33,117 nt of DNA. Source: JACJYC01 sp964558465. Lineage in GTDB: Bacteria; Bacteroidota; Bacteroidia; Chitinophagales; Saprospiraceae. The position numbers and the translations under genes were made by a program. The stretch is taken from positions 1 to 33,117 of the forward strand of contig CAZLEF010000082.1 of assembly GCA_964558465.1 (NCBI GenBank), in the 5' to 3' direction. Below, one piece after another: positions 16,656 through 24,900 of the stretch. The stretch's first letter is position 1, and every line of letters starts with the position of its first letter. The notes below the pieces were generated by a model that worked only from the letters and a program-made list of their open reading frames with translations, searched no databases and was not told where the DNA came from.

Positions 16656-17842
16656 TCAGCTACGAAGCCATACTGCAACAGGCGGAAGCCTGGTGGCCGG
16701 AAGTGCTGCGCGCATCTTTAACCGGGACGCCATTTTTTCCCAGGCCGATCAACCGGGTGGGAAAGGTCAAACCGAGGGAACGGCTCGAAGAATTTGACCG
16801 CATCCAGGCGCAGCAACAAGCTTTGATTGCGCGCAAGGACAAGGGGTACACCCTGCACTGGGAAGAGCGGAACTATCGCAATGTCGGCCGCAACCGCTTT
16901 ATTGCCGGCGTCAGCGTCGACACGCTTGACGATTACCTCTACCTGTTGCGGCGCGGACCCGCACACCGGCGTTTTTTGGACGATGCCGGGCTCATCCTGA
17001 AGGAAGTACCGGCACTGCGGGATTGGTGCGTCCAAAATCCGCTGGAAATTGAGGCGCACCACCCATATTGGCTGCATCTGCTCCGGGTCGTCCGGTATTT
17101 TCTGGACGAACACCGGCCCGGGCAGTATTATATCCGCGAGCTTCCACTGGCCGTACCGACCAAATTTATCGAGACCCACCGCAAAGTGCTGGCCTCGATG
17201 CTGGATGCCGTATTGCCGCCGGACCGGATTGACGAGACCTTCCGCGGCGTACAGCAATTTGAGCAACGTTACGGTTTGAAATACCGTCAGCCGATGGTGC
17301 GCCTGCGCCTGCTGGACGCAGAACTGGCCCGGCAATACTTCAGCGGATTAACCGACCTGCAAATTCCGCTCGATGATTTTTCGAAGCTTACCCTGCCCTT
17401 GCAACGGGTCATCATTCTGGAAAACAAAACCAATTTTTCCAATCTGATGAATTTTCTGACCCTGCCGCAATACCCCGCTACTGCGGGCCTTTTTGGCAGC
17501 GGCTTCGGCCTGGCCCAGTTGAAGGACATCGAATGGCTCCGGAAAACCGACATCCTTTACTGGGGCGATCTCGATGCGCATGGCCTTCAGATCCTCTCCC
17601 AATTGCGGGGTTATTACCCCCAAACCCGGGCATTCCTGATGGACCGGGCCACCCTCGACGCCTTCCCCGAATACGTCCAGACGGACGCGCCGGAAAGTAC
17701 AGCCGGCCGCCTCCCCAACCTGACCGAAGCAGAACAATCCCTGTTCGACTACCTGAACCAAAACCGCTTGCGACTGGAGCAGGAGCGGATTCCGGTGGGG
17801 TATGTGGTTGGCAGGCTGCAGTCCACAGTCTTCAATCTGTAG
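16652..17842 (+). CDS. jetD: Wadjet nuclease JetD (DUF3322/DUF2220, Toprim)
   Basis: Nuclease subunit (396 residues) that cleaves plasmid DNA once the JetABC motor stalls. N-terminal DUF3322 region (WPEVLRASLTGTPFFPRPI, near 14-32) and C-terminal DUF2220 Toprim-like domain similar to topoisomerase VI/Spo11 A subunits. Metal-binding residues are present: Glu257 in VIILENKTNF and Asp306/Asp308 in YWGDLDAHG. The catalytic centre therefore looks intact. Last gene of jetABCD, coupled to jetC by a 4-bp overlap. A perfect short hairpin (CCGACG, loop TCT, CGTCGG; 17861-17875) follows 18 bp after the stop but lacks a T-run. Confidence 0.93.
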   Translation: MISYEAILQQAEAWWPEVLRASLTGTPFFPRPINRVGKVKPRERLEEFDRIQAQQQALIARKDKGYTLHWEERNYRNVGRNRFIAGVSVDTLDDYLYLLRRGPAHRRFLDDAGLILKEVPALRDWCVQNPLEIEAHHPYWLHLLRVVRYFLDEHRPGQYYIRELPLAVPTKFIETHRKVLASMLDAVLPPDRIDETFRGVQQFEQRYGLKYRQPMVRLRLLDAELARQYFSGLTDLQIPLDDFSKLTLPLQRVIILENKTNFSNLMNFLTLPQYPATAGLFGSGFGLAQLKDIEWLRKTDILYWGDLDAHGLQILSQLRGYYPQTRAFLMDRATLDAFPEYVQTDAPESTAGRLPNLTEAEQSLFDYLNQNRLRLEQERIPVGYVVGRLQSTVFNL

Positions 17843-17901
17843 TTATTCCCCTTTGTGCCGCCGACGTCTCGTCGGTCGGGCAGGATGCCAATGGCGCCGG
17901 A

Positions 17902-18492
17902 TGCAAAACATACCCGGAATTAAAGAAGACGAACTGGCGGATGCACTGCACGAAGCTATGGAAAAACACCCCTTAAAAAGAATCCTTTGCCTATGCCGAA
18001 GGGTATAATGAAAAGGAAGGCCGGTATGTCGGACTTCGTGGCGGCCAATCTGCTTCCATATCCACGGAAAGCAACGGATTATTAGTCAAACCCGCGATTG
18101 CGTTCCGGCAACTGGAAGCGGATGCGCGACCCGCAGCAATCCACCCAGTCGATCCGGGCCCCGGAGGCGAAGAAGCAACCTCGACGCCGGGGGAAGTTGA
18201 TCCTTCATATCAAAAGGCAGGAACAGCAGAGGGATCTCCCACCCCGCAAAAATCAATGCCCAAACGATTTCACGGCGCGGTCACCCTCGACCCCACGCGG
18301 GTCGGCCGCGATGCCGGCCGGATCGCGGAGGAGGTGATCTCCCATTTATCAGGGCTGCTCGGCAGTGAAGTGACGGTAACGCTGGAGATCGAAGCCAAAC
18401 TGCCGGATGGCGCTACGGAACAGATTGTGCGGATTGTGACGGAGAATAGCCGGACTTTGAAGTTTGGGAGTTTTGGGTTTGAGGTGGAGTAG
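17902..18492 (+). pseudogene. DUF499-type ATPase, C-terminal remnant
   Basis: Only the last part of a protein of roughly 1000 residues survives. From 17977 one frame reads KESFAYAEGYNEKEGRY, VGLRGGQSAS, a Pro/Gly-rich linker, then PKRFHGAVTLDPTRVGRDAG and AEEVISHLSGLLGSEVTVTLEIEA, ending RTLKFGSFGFEVE. These segments match the conserved C-terminus of DUF499-containing ATPases. A stop (17974-17976) precedes it; plausible upstream coding (EDELADALHEAMEK) lies in another frame, joined through a C4TTA5 stretch, so there is at least one frameshift besides the large 5' truncation. The family occurs in defence islands with DUF1156 methylases; neither that partner nor the ATPase core is present. An in-frame ATG at 18256 could give 78 residues, but function is unlikely. 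Confidence 0.6.
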
Positions 18493-18497
18493 GGGTG

Positions 18498-18641
18498 TTG
18501 CGGAAGTACGATTATCCGCCGGACAGGACAGAGGAGGCGGTGAGGTTGGCGCCGGAGCAGGCGGAGATGCGGGCTGGGGAGGGCTTTCGGATTGCACAAT
18601 TCCGAATGATTCGATGGCCGAATCACAATAAGTCATTATAA
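18498..18641 (+). pseudogene. Type I restriction HsdR, C-terminal remnant
   Basis: A frame with no start reads LRKYDYPPDRTEEAVRLAPE and continues QAEMRAGE, then to a stop near 18641. The YPPD...EAV...QAE pattern resembles the very end of type I restriction R subunits. Only about 28 recognisable residues remain; the trailing part looks unrelated. It abuts the DUF499 remnant within 6 bp. Short match from memory, so moderate confidence only. Confidence 0.4.
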
Positions 18642-18696
18642 AAACCATCCAGTTGGAGCCAGGCTATTGGGAGGCCTGTTATGAATGTGGAAAAAT

Positions 18697-18704
18697 TAAC
18701 TTTG
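18697..18704 (+). promoter_or_regulatory. Possible -7 promoter element upstream of the TAC operon
   Basis: TAACTTTG matches TAnnTTTG. No good -33 TTTG at 19-21 bp, and the toxin start is about 130 bp away, so this is only a candidate. Otherwise 18642-18833 is AT-rich without a recognisable gene. Confidence 0.25.
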
Positions 18705-18833
18705 GATTTTGAGCTTGTTTGGAGTAAGGTATGAGTAAAAAAATTGGAAAAAACCCGTACAGAACGAAGAAAAGTCAAAAAATAGCAATATTTTTACCTT
18801 TTAAGTTAAATTTTCTTGCTTTTATACTCAAAA

Positions 18834-19334
18834 GTGAATAGATTTGCGAACATATTACTGAGTTACCGGTTTAAGAAGATAACCTACTACACCGTAAAAT
18901 TTGAGGACGAAGACGATCCGCTCTTTCTGCAATTCCTTAACAACCATAAAGGAGACCAATATGCCGAACATTTGGCTATCATCCGAAAATGGCTCCAAAA
19001 ACTTGGAGAAGAAATTGGAGCAGACGAACGATACTTTCGCAATGAGGCTGCCCGCGGAGGCGATGCCCGGGCACTACCTCCCCCATCCAGATACATTAAT
19101 GTAGATTGCTCCCTCCGACTTTATTGTATGCGCGTCAATAAACGCGTAGTCATCCTTTTCAACGGCGGTGAAAAAACCGCACCAGCAGCCCAGGACTGCA
19201 ATAACGTCCGACCGCATTTTTTACTGGCAAATAAACTGACACAGGCCATCGACCAGGCCATCAAAGACCGCGAAATTCGATTTAATGATAGCGATGATCT
19301 CATTTTTAACGAAGAAATAACCCTGGAAATATGA
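18834..19334 (+). CDS. RelE/HigB-like toxin of a TAC module
   Basis: Protein of about 166 residues, probably a type II toxin. The C-terminal half has the beta-strand pattern of RelE/HigB folds (LRLYCMRVNKRVVILFNGGEKTA, then a helix ANKLTQAIDQAI), and an N-terminal KKITYYTVKFEDEDD strand is visible. No ATG exists near the 5' end: GTG at 18834 is my choice; TTG at 18816 would add six residues. The stop overlaps the antitoxin ATG by 4 bp (ATGA). The order toxin, HTH antitoxin, SecB-like chaperone is that of toxin-antitoxin-chaperone systems such as Rv1955-Rv1957. Catalytic residues cannot be assigned confidently; an mRNA-cleaving role is inference. Confidence 0.6.
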   Translation: MNRFANILLSYRFKKITYYTVKFEDEDDPLFLQFLNNHKGDQYAEHLAIIRKWLQKLGEEIGADERYFRNEAARGGDARALPPPSRYINVDCSLRLYCMRVNKRVVILFNGGEKTAPAAQDCNNVRPHFLLANKLTQAIDQAIKDREIRFNDSDDLIFNEEITLEI

Positions 19335-19741
19335 GCGAATACCAAGAAATAACCAACTTCTTCGAGGGAAAAGGTCCCGAGGACGTCGAAAGGTTTGTCG
19401 ACAAAAACCTGGACATTTCCCAGCAGGTTTTTGCCATCCTGGAAGAAAAAGGCTGGAACCAAAGCGACTTGGCGAAAGCGCTTGAGAAGAGCGACGCGGA
19501 GATCAGCAAATGGTTGAGCGGCACGCACAACCTGACGTTGCGCAGCATTGCCAAGATGGAGGCGGCGCTGGATGCGGATATTATTGTGACGCCTAAAAAA
19601 GCGAAGGATAAATACAAAGAAATAGCCTACGTGACGTTAAAAGTGCGCGCAAATATCAACGAGATTATTCCCAATCGAACGGAATACACAAAATCCGATA
19701 ATCCGAAATGGCAAGGAAAACAAATTCCTCAAGTAGCGTGA
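19331..19741 (+). CDS. XRE/HigA-like antitoxin with C-terminal tail
   Basis: A 136-residue helix-turn-helix protein. The XRE domain lies around residues 35-85 (LEEKGWNQSDLAKALEKSDAE, ISKWLSGTHNLTLRSIAKME), preceded by an N-terminal segment. After it comes a tail of about 50 residues (from KKAKDKYKEI to IPQVA) containing the aromatic TEYTKSDNPKWQG stretch. In HigA antitoxins of TAC systems such a tail is the chaperone-addiction sequence bound by the SecB-like partner; the tail and neighbour here support that role by analogy. It overlaps the toxin by 4 bp and the chaperone gene by 34 bp in another frame, so expression is tightly coupled. It probably also represses its own promoter, as the family does. 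Confidence 0.78.
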   Translation: MSEYQEITNFFEGKGPEDVERFVDKNLDISQQVFAILEEKGWNQSDLAKALEKSDAEISKWLSGTHNLTLRSIAKMEAALDADIIVTPKKAKDKYKEIAYVTLKVRANINEIIPNRTEYTKSDNPKWQGKQIPQVA

Positions 19742-20208
19742 GCAAGGAAAAGACGGGCATCATTCCTGAAAAAATACACTTGTTCAGTATCAATATTTTC
19801 AAAGCTAATTTGGAAACATCAGATGTCTATCTGGATAATCCTCAAAAAGGGGACTCCATTGAAATTGATGTAGCGCATAATATTGCCCATAGTTACGATC
19901 AGAATCGGTCAAGATACCGCCTGTTTTTTCTGTTAAATGCCTTGGATAAAGGAGGTAACCGACTTGGCGTTAAAGTCGAATACGGCATTGAATTCCATTT
20001 TGAGGTAGAAAATTTTAAGGATCATGCAAAGAAGGTGAAAAACAAATTGGAGATTGATATTCATCTGGCAGCAACCTTATATACGCTTTCCTATTCTACC
20101 GCGCGTGGTATTATCTTTGAAAGGACCAGGGGGACATTCTTCAATGGGGCTGTTTTGCCGGTCATTGATCCTTATAAGGCGTTGGTGGATAAAGAAAAAA
20201 ACAGTTAA
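19708..20208 (+). CDS. SecB-like chaperone of a TAC module
   Basis: A 166-residue protein with a SecB-like domain: alternating beta-strand segments (SRYRLFFLLNALDKGGNRLG, VKVEYGIEFHFEVENFKD) followed by a helix and the conserved-looking TARGIIFERTRGTFFNGAVL and PVIDP. SecB chaperones hold unfolded proteins; in TAC modules a dedicated SecB-like protein binds the antitoxin tail and protects it from degradation. The gene starts inside the antitoxin reading frame (34-bp overlap), a strong sign of functional coupling. It is not likely to be the housekeeping export SecB. Family call is from strand pattern and context; a profile search would settle it. Confidence 0.68.
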   Translation: MARKTNSSSSVSKEKTGIIPEKIHLFSINIFKANLETSDVYLDNPQKGDSIEIDVAHNIAHSYDQNRSRYRLFFLLNALDKGGNRLGVKVEYGIEFHFEVENFKDHAKKVKNKLEIDIHLAATLYTLSYSTARGIIFERTRGTFFNGAVLPVIDPYKALVDKEKNS

Positions 20209-20232
20209 TTTTTTTTTCCCAACACCATCACC

Positions 20233-21588
20233 ATGAAACCATTCTTCCTCTCCATCCTCACCGCTTTCCTTGTCCTGCCCGCAGAAGCGCAGTTCTCCCA
20301 AGCCGCCCGCGACAGCATCGCGGCGCTCTCGGCGGCGGATCACGCGGAAATGAAAACCGCGCTGGGGATCACTGTCCCCAACCGGCCCGGCCCCTCCGGC
20401 AACCCGCAGGCGCCCAATGCCGCCAACCGGGATGAAAACAAGGTAAATGTGTACGTGTTACCCGACCCCCTGACGATGAAAAACGGACAAAAGGTCAGGA
20501 CCCCGGATGATTGGCAGCGCCGGCGGCCGGAGATCGCAGAGGACTTTGAACGGGAAATGTACGGGCGACTGCCTGCCAATATCCCGCCGGTGGTCTGGAA
20601 GGTGGTATCCGTAAAGGATACTTCGGTAGGGGCCTACCCGATCCGCGAAAAAACCCTGCTCGGGGTAGTCGGCAACTCAGCGTACCCGGCCCTGAAAGTG
20701 GAAATCGAACTCCTGCTGGCAACGCCCCTGGATGCCCGTGAAGCCGTCCCGGTGGTCCTGGAATTTGGGTTCATCCGTTCGCCCTTTAACCCCGGCCCGG
20801 TTGTGCCGATCGGCCTGGGATCGCCCCATGAACCCACCTGGAAGGAACAGTTGATCGCCAGGGGTTGGGGTTATGCCATCATCGTGCCGTCCAGCATCCA
20901 GGCCGACCATGGCGCCGGTCTCCGGCAGGGCATCATCGGATTGGTGAACAAAGGCGGACCGCGGAAACCGGACGATTGGGGCGCGCTCCGGGCCTGGGCC
21001 TGGGGTGCAAGCAAAGCCCTCGATTATTTTGAGACCGACAAGGATGTCGATGCAAAAATGGTCGCCATCGAAGGGCTTTCCAGATACGGCAAGGCTGCCA
21101 TTGTAGCGATGGCGTTTGAACCCCGGATCTCCCTGGGGTTTATCGGGTCGTCGGGCGCAGGCGGCGCCAAGATCCTGCGCCGGGTATTTGGCGAGCAGGT
21201 CGAAAACCTGGCATCTTCGGGTGAATACCACTGGTTTTGCGGGAATTTCATAAAATACGCAAGCTCACTCACCGCCGACGACCTGCCCGTGGACGCGCAC
21301 CAACTCGTCGCCCTTTGCGCCCCCCGGCCGGTATTCATCAGTTCGGGTTCTCCGCAGGTGGAAGGCCAGTGGGTCGACGCCAAAGGCATGTTCCTCGCGG
21401 GCGCGCACGCAGGACCGGTCTACGAACTCCTGGGCAAAAAGGGCCTCGGGACGATGGAATTCCCCGCGCTGGGCATGCCCCTGGTGGACGGCGAGGTCGC
21501 CTTCCGGCAGCACGCCGGCGGCCATAGTACGGGCCCGAACTGGAGTACGTGGATTGCCTGGGCGGGGCGGTATTGGGGGGCGAGGTAA
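20233..21588 (+). CDS. Secreted CE15-type glucuronoyl esterase
   Basis: Exported esterase of 451 residues with signal peptide (FFLSILTAFLVLPAEAQ, cut near residue 20). The fold matches carbohydrate esterase family 15, which hydrolyses ester links between lignin alcohols and glucuronic acid of xylan. Nucleophile Ser283 sits in GLSRYGK (family GCSRxG), and the likely base is His431 in HAGGHSTGPNW. The DWGALRAWAWGASKALDYFE helix region and CAPRPVFISSGS strand are typical. The position often written SGxGG reads SSGAGG. The acid residue is not assigned. It begins 24 bp after the chaperone gene with no obvious promoter of its own. Its place within a defence island is odd; it may be cargo carried along or an older resident gene. 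Confidence 0.82.
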   Translation: MKPFFLSILTAFLVLPAEAQFSQAARDSIAALSAADHAEMKTALGITVPNRPGPSGNPQAPNAANRDENKVNVYVLPDPLTMKNGQKVRTPDDWQRRRPEIAEDFEREMYGRLPANIPPVVWKVVSVKDTSVGAYPIREKTLLGVVGNSAYPALKVEIELLLATPLDAREAVPVVLEFGFIRSPFNPGPVVPIGLGSPHEPTWKEQLIARGWGYAIIVPSSIQADHGAGLRQGIIGLVNKGGPRKPDDWGALRAWAWGASKALDYFETDKDVDAKMVAIEGLSRYGKAAIVAMAFEPRISLGFIGSSGAGGAKILRRVFGEQVENLASSGEYHWFCGNFIKYASSLTADDLPVDAHQLVALCAPRPVFISSGSPQVEGQWVDAKGMFLAGAHAGPVYELLGKKGLGTMEFPALGMPLVDGEVAFRQHAGGHSTGPNWSTWIAWAGRYWGAR

Positions 21589-21760
21589 TCGTCCATCATC
21601 CATCTTTCCACGTGGCAGGTTTCTCCAGATTTTTTACCGACCACAGTGTGTCGCTTTTTAGGAATTACTTGCTGGCAGGGTCCCCCAAAATCACTGAAAC
21701 TTCGGCACTTGCGATAACCCGGTGGAATCATTTTCCGCCAGCAAAACATCCCATTAAAAC

Positions 21761-21783
21761 ATGTGGTTTTTTTTAATCCACAT
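21761..21783. terminator. Possible terminator-like hairpin after the esterase gene
   Basis: ATGTGG (21761-21766) and CCACAT (21778-21783) form a 6-bp stem with a T-rich loop, about 170 bp after the esterase stop. The T-run is in the loop and not 3' of the stem, so termination activity is doubtful. The gap 21589-21996 otherwise holds the larger inverted repeat and a near-consensus -7 element, but no gene. Confidence 0.2.
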
Positions 21784-21833
21784 CAAGGTTGTTTGATGGC
21801 TGATACCGAAGGTCCGGCCCGGCAATTTGGACT

Positions 21834-21885
21834 ATCGGCTCAAATATACGATTTTTTTGAGCCGATTGGAGCGATTAACCGGCTC
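21834..21885 (+). promoter_or_regulatory. Overlapping inverted repeats upstream of the CHAT-NACHT gene
   Basis: A perfect 11-bp inverted repeat (ATCGGCTCAAA at 21834-21844, TTTGAGCCGAT at 21856-21866, spacer 11 bp). A third segment CGGCTC (21880-21885) can pair with GAGCCG of the right arm (21859-21864). The two hairpins are mutually exclusive. A near-consensus -7 element TATCTTTA follows at 21912-21919. This could be an operator for a dimeric regulator or an attenuator-like switch. Confidence 0.45.
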
Positions 21886-21996
21886 GCCTTCCAATGATAT
21901 TAAAAAAAATGTATCTTTACCCACGAGGTCATCCCAAGTGCGATCCTTCAATTTCTGCAACATCGGAAAGAACCATCCAAAACCTGTAGTGCATCA

Positions 21997-24900
21997 ATGG
22001 AAAAAAGAGCGGATACCCCTGTGGTTTTTCTGGCCTTTGCGCAGACTTCTTCGGAACCCCATCTGGCTCACCTCAAACGCGAAAGTTCTCTGTTGCGCGA
22101 TCTGTTCCTGTCCCTCGAAGAACAAGGAAAGGTTAAACTGTTGCGGGAAGAAAGCACCGAACAGAAAGACCTCGTCCGGCTGCTGACCCAGTACAAAGAC
22201 CGGATCGTTATCTTTCACTTCGGCGGTCACGCCAATGGCGATCATTTATTTTTTGAAGACGAAAAAGGATATCCCGGCGGTCTGGCTGAATTGCTGGGAC
22301 TTCAAAAAGGATTGAAACTGGTTTTCCTGAACGGATGCTCCACCCACCGGCAGGTCGCCGGATACCTCAGGGCCGGCGTCCCCGCCGTAATAGCCGCCAC
22401 CAAGCAAATTTCCGATGCCGACGCCGTCCGGTTTTCTGAACATTTTTACCATGCCCTGACCCGGCATTACCCCTTGGCCGATGCGTTCAGGATTGCGGCA
22501 GCTTCCTTAAAGATCAAATCCGACCGGTATGCGCACGAAGGGGAAGAAATCGTCCTGTGCAGGGGTTTTGACCTGGAAGAAAACATCCGGCAGGAAGAAG
22601 CGCCCTGGCGGCTTTTTGTGAAAGAGGAAGAACAAGCCCTGCTCGACTGGCGGTTGACCGAAATGGAAACCGCCCCGGCCGGCCTGGAACAAGCCGACCA
22701 ATCCGGGGTGGAAAAATACCTTCAGTGGGTCAACGCCGAATACAACCAGATCACCCTGCCCGCCATCAAGGAAGGTCAGGATCTGCCAAAAATCCCGCTG
22801 GACGAGGTTTTTGTGGCCCTCAAAGTCAGCGGAAAATCCGCCAACCGCGAGTTGGAACTCGCTCACCAGCAAATCATCCGGACTTTTCATAAGATATTGG
22901 AGGATTTGGATTTTGAACCCTCTGAGACGGAAAAACAGGCGCTGTACGAACAAATCTTACAACAAAATCCCCAACTGAAGGCCTGGGACGAGGAACGCCT
23001 GAAGGCGCTGAGGGTCTCTACCCAAACGGGGGCAAACGACGCCGGAAACGCGCCCCCTGTCAGTCTGGCCACTGCTTTCCAGCAGGAACGGGATATGGTA
23101 ATCCTGGGGGATCCCGGCAGCGGGAAAAGCACCCTGCTCCGCTGGCTGGCCATCCGCCTGGCCGATGCTTTGAGCCTCCAGTTGAAAACGGGTGAAAAAC
23201 AACTGGTCAGAGCGCCCGGGCGCCAGGTGGATGTGCACCTGAAGGACGACCCCCAACTGCAGAACCTGGGGCCTGCCCGGCTGCCTGTACTGCTCCGGAT
23301 CTCCGATTACGCCCAATATTACGAAGATCAGAAACGCCATTACCCGACAAAAGCGCGCGGGATTATCGACTACCTGGGGTTTCACCTCCCGAGTGTCCCC
23401 GCCCTGGACCGCGACCAACTGAACAAATTATTCCGGCAATACCTTTCCGGCAATCAGGCCGTGGTCATGCTGGATGGGCTCGACGAGGTCACCAACGCCA
23501 GGGCTGAGATCCTCCGGGAGGTGACCAGTTTTATCGACCATTGGGTACACCGCAGCGTGAGTTTTTATGCGCCCGATGACAAACCCTGGCGTACCGGCGG
23601 CAACCAGTTGATCGTCACTTCCCGGATCGTTGGTTACCAGGCGGCGCCGCTCAGCGGCAACCTGACCCATGTGACCATCTTACCGATGGAAGAGGCTGCC
23701 GTCCGGCATTTTTGCTCGGTATGGGTGACACAATTGTATGCCCATCAGGCGCAAAATGTCCAGGCCGGCGAAATCCAGCGAGAGATCATCCGGTTGCAGG
23801 ACGCCATTTTTGACCCGCAGCGGCCGCGCATCCGGGAGCTGGCCGCCAACCCCCTGCTCATCACCATCCTGGCGCTCATTTTCCGAAATCAGCACGGTAA
23901 ACTGCCGGAAAGCCGCGCCGAACTGTACCAGCGCGCGCTGCAGATCCTGCTCGACAAATGGAAGGGACACGTGGGCATCGATCCCCGCGAATTGGCCACC
24001 ATGCTGGCCCCGCTGGCCGCGCATATGCACGAGAGCCCAACCGATGATATCCGGGAATCGGATCTGATCTACTTCCTGGAAAAAGAACTTACCCGGGTGC
24101 GGGGCGGCGACCCGGCCCAGGGCGTTCCCCAGGCCGTACAGCAGGAGGTCCGCCTGTTTGTCCAGCGCCTGAAAGAGGACGTCGGTCTGCTGGCCGAACG
24201 GGGTGAAAAATTGTACCATTTCCTGCACCGGACCTTCCAGGAATACCTGGCGGGATTGTCCCTGATTTCCAACCGGACCAAAGCCTCCGGCGCCATCATC
24301 AACCGGATCGACGACCCCATCTGGCGCGAACCCATTCTGCTGGCCCTGGGCGCCGCCGACCTGGAGTGGTCGTCCATCCAGTTGGAAGAATTGATCCAGT
24401 CGATGCTTTTTGCCGACGACCCCCTGCTGGACCTGCTGCCCAGGAGCTCGCTTTTCATCGTCCACGCCATCCCGGAGATGGAGCACCTGTCGGAAAACCT
24501 CATGAACGATATCCTGAAACAGTTACTCCGGGCTTATTGCGACTTGCACGGCATCGCCAAATACCAGAATATCCGGCAGCAACTGGGCCTTGCCTTTGCC
24601 AAGCTGAGGGACGGAAAACGATCGGGGGTACTGAACCGTTTCCTTACCCGGAACCTGGAGACCCCGGGTTCGGTCCACGAATGGCCGGGCCTGTTGTCGC
24701 TGATCCGGGATCAAGGGTGGTGGCAACCGGAATGGACGGCAGCTGTTGTCCGGCATATCGACCAAGACGAGGCAGCCTGGGGCTGGCCCGCAAATCACCT
24801 TTTGAGGGACTATTTTTCGGAGCAGCCTCAACTGGAAGGACCGCCCAGCCTCCTGATGCGGAACAAGCTGCTGCAGAACGCTGCCTGGCACGAATTTGTG

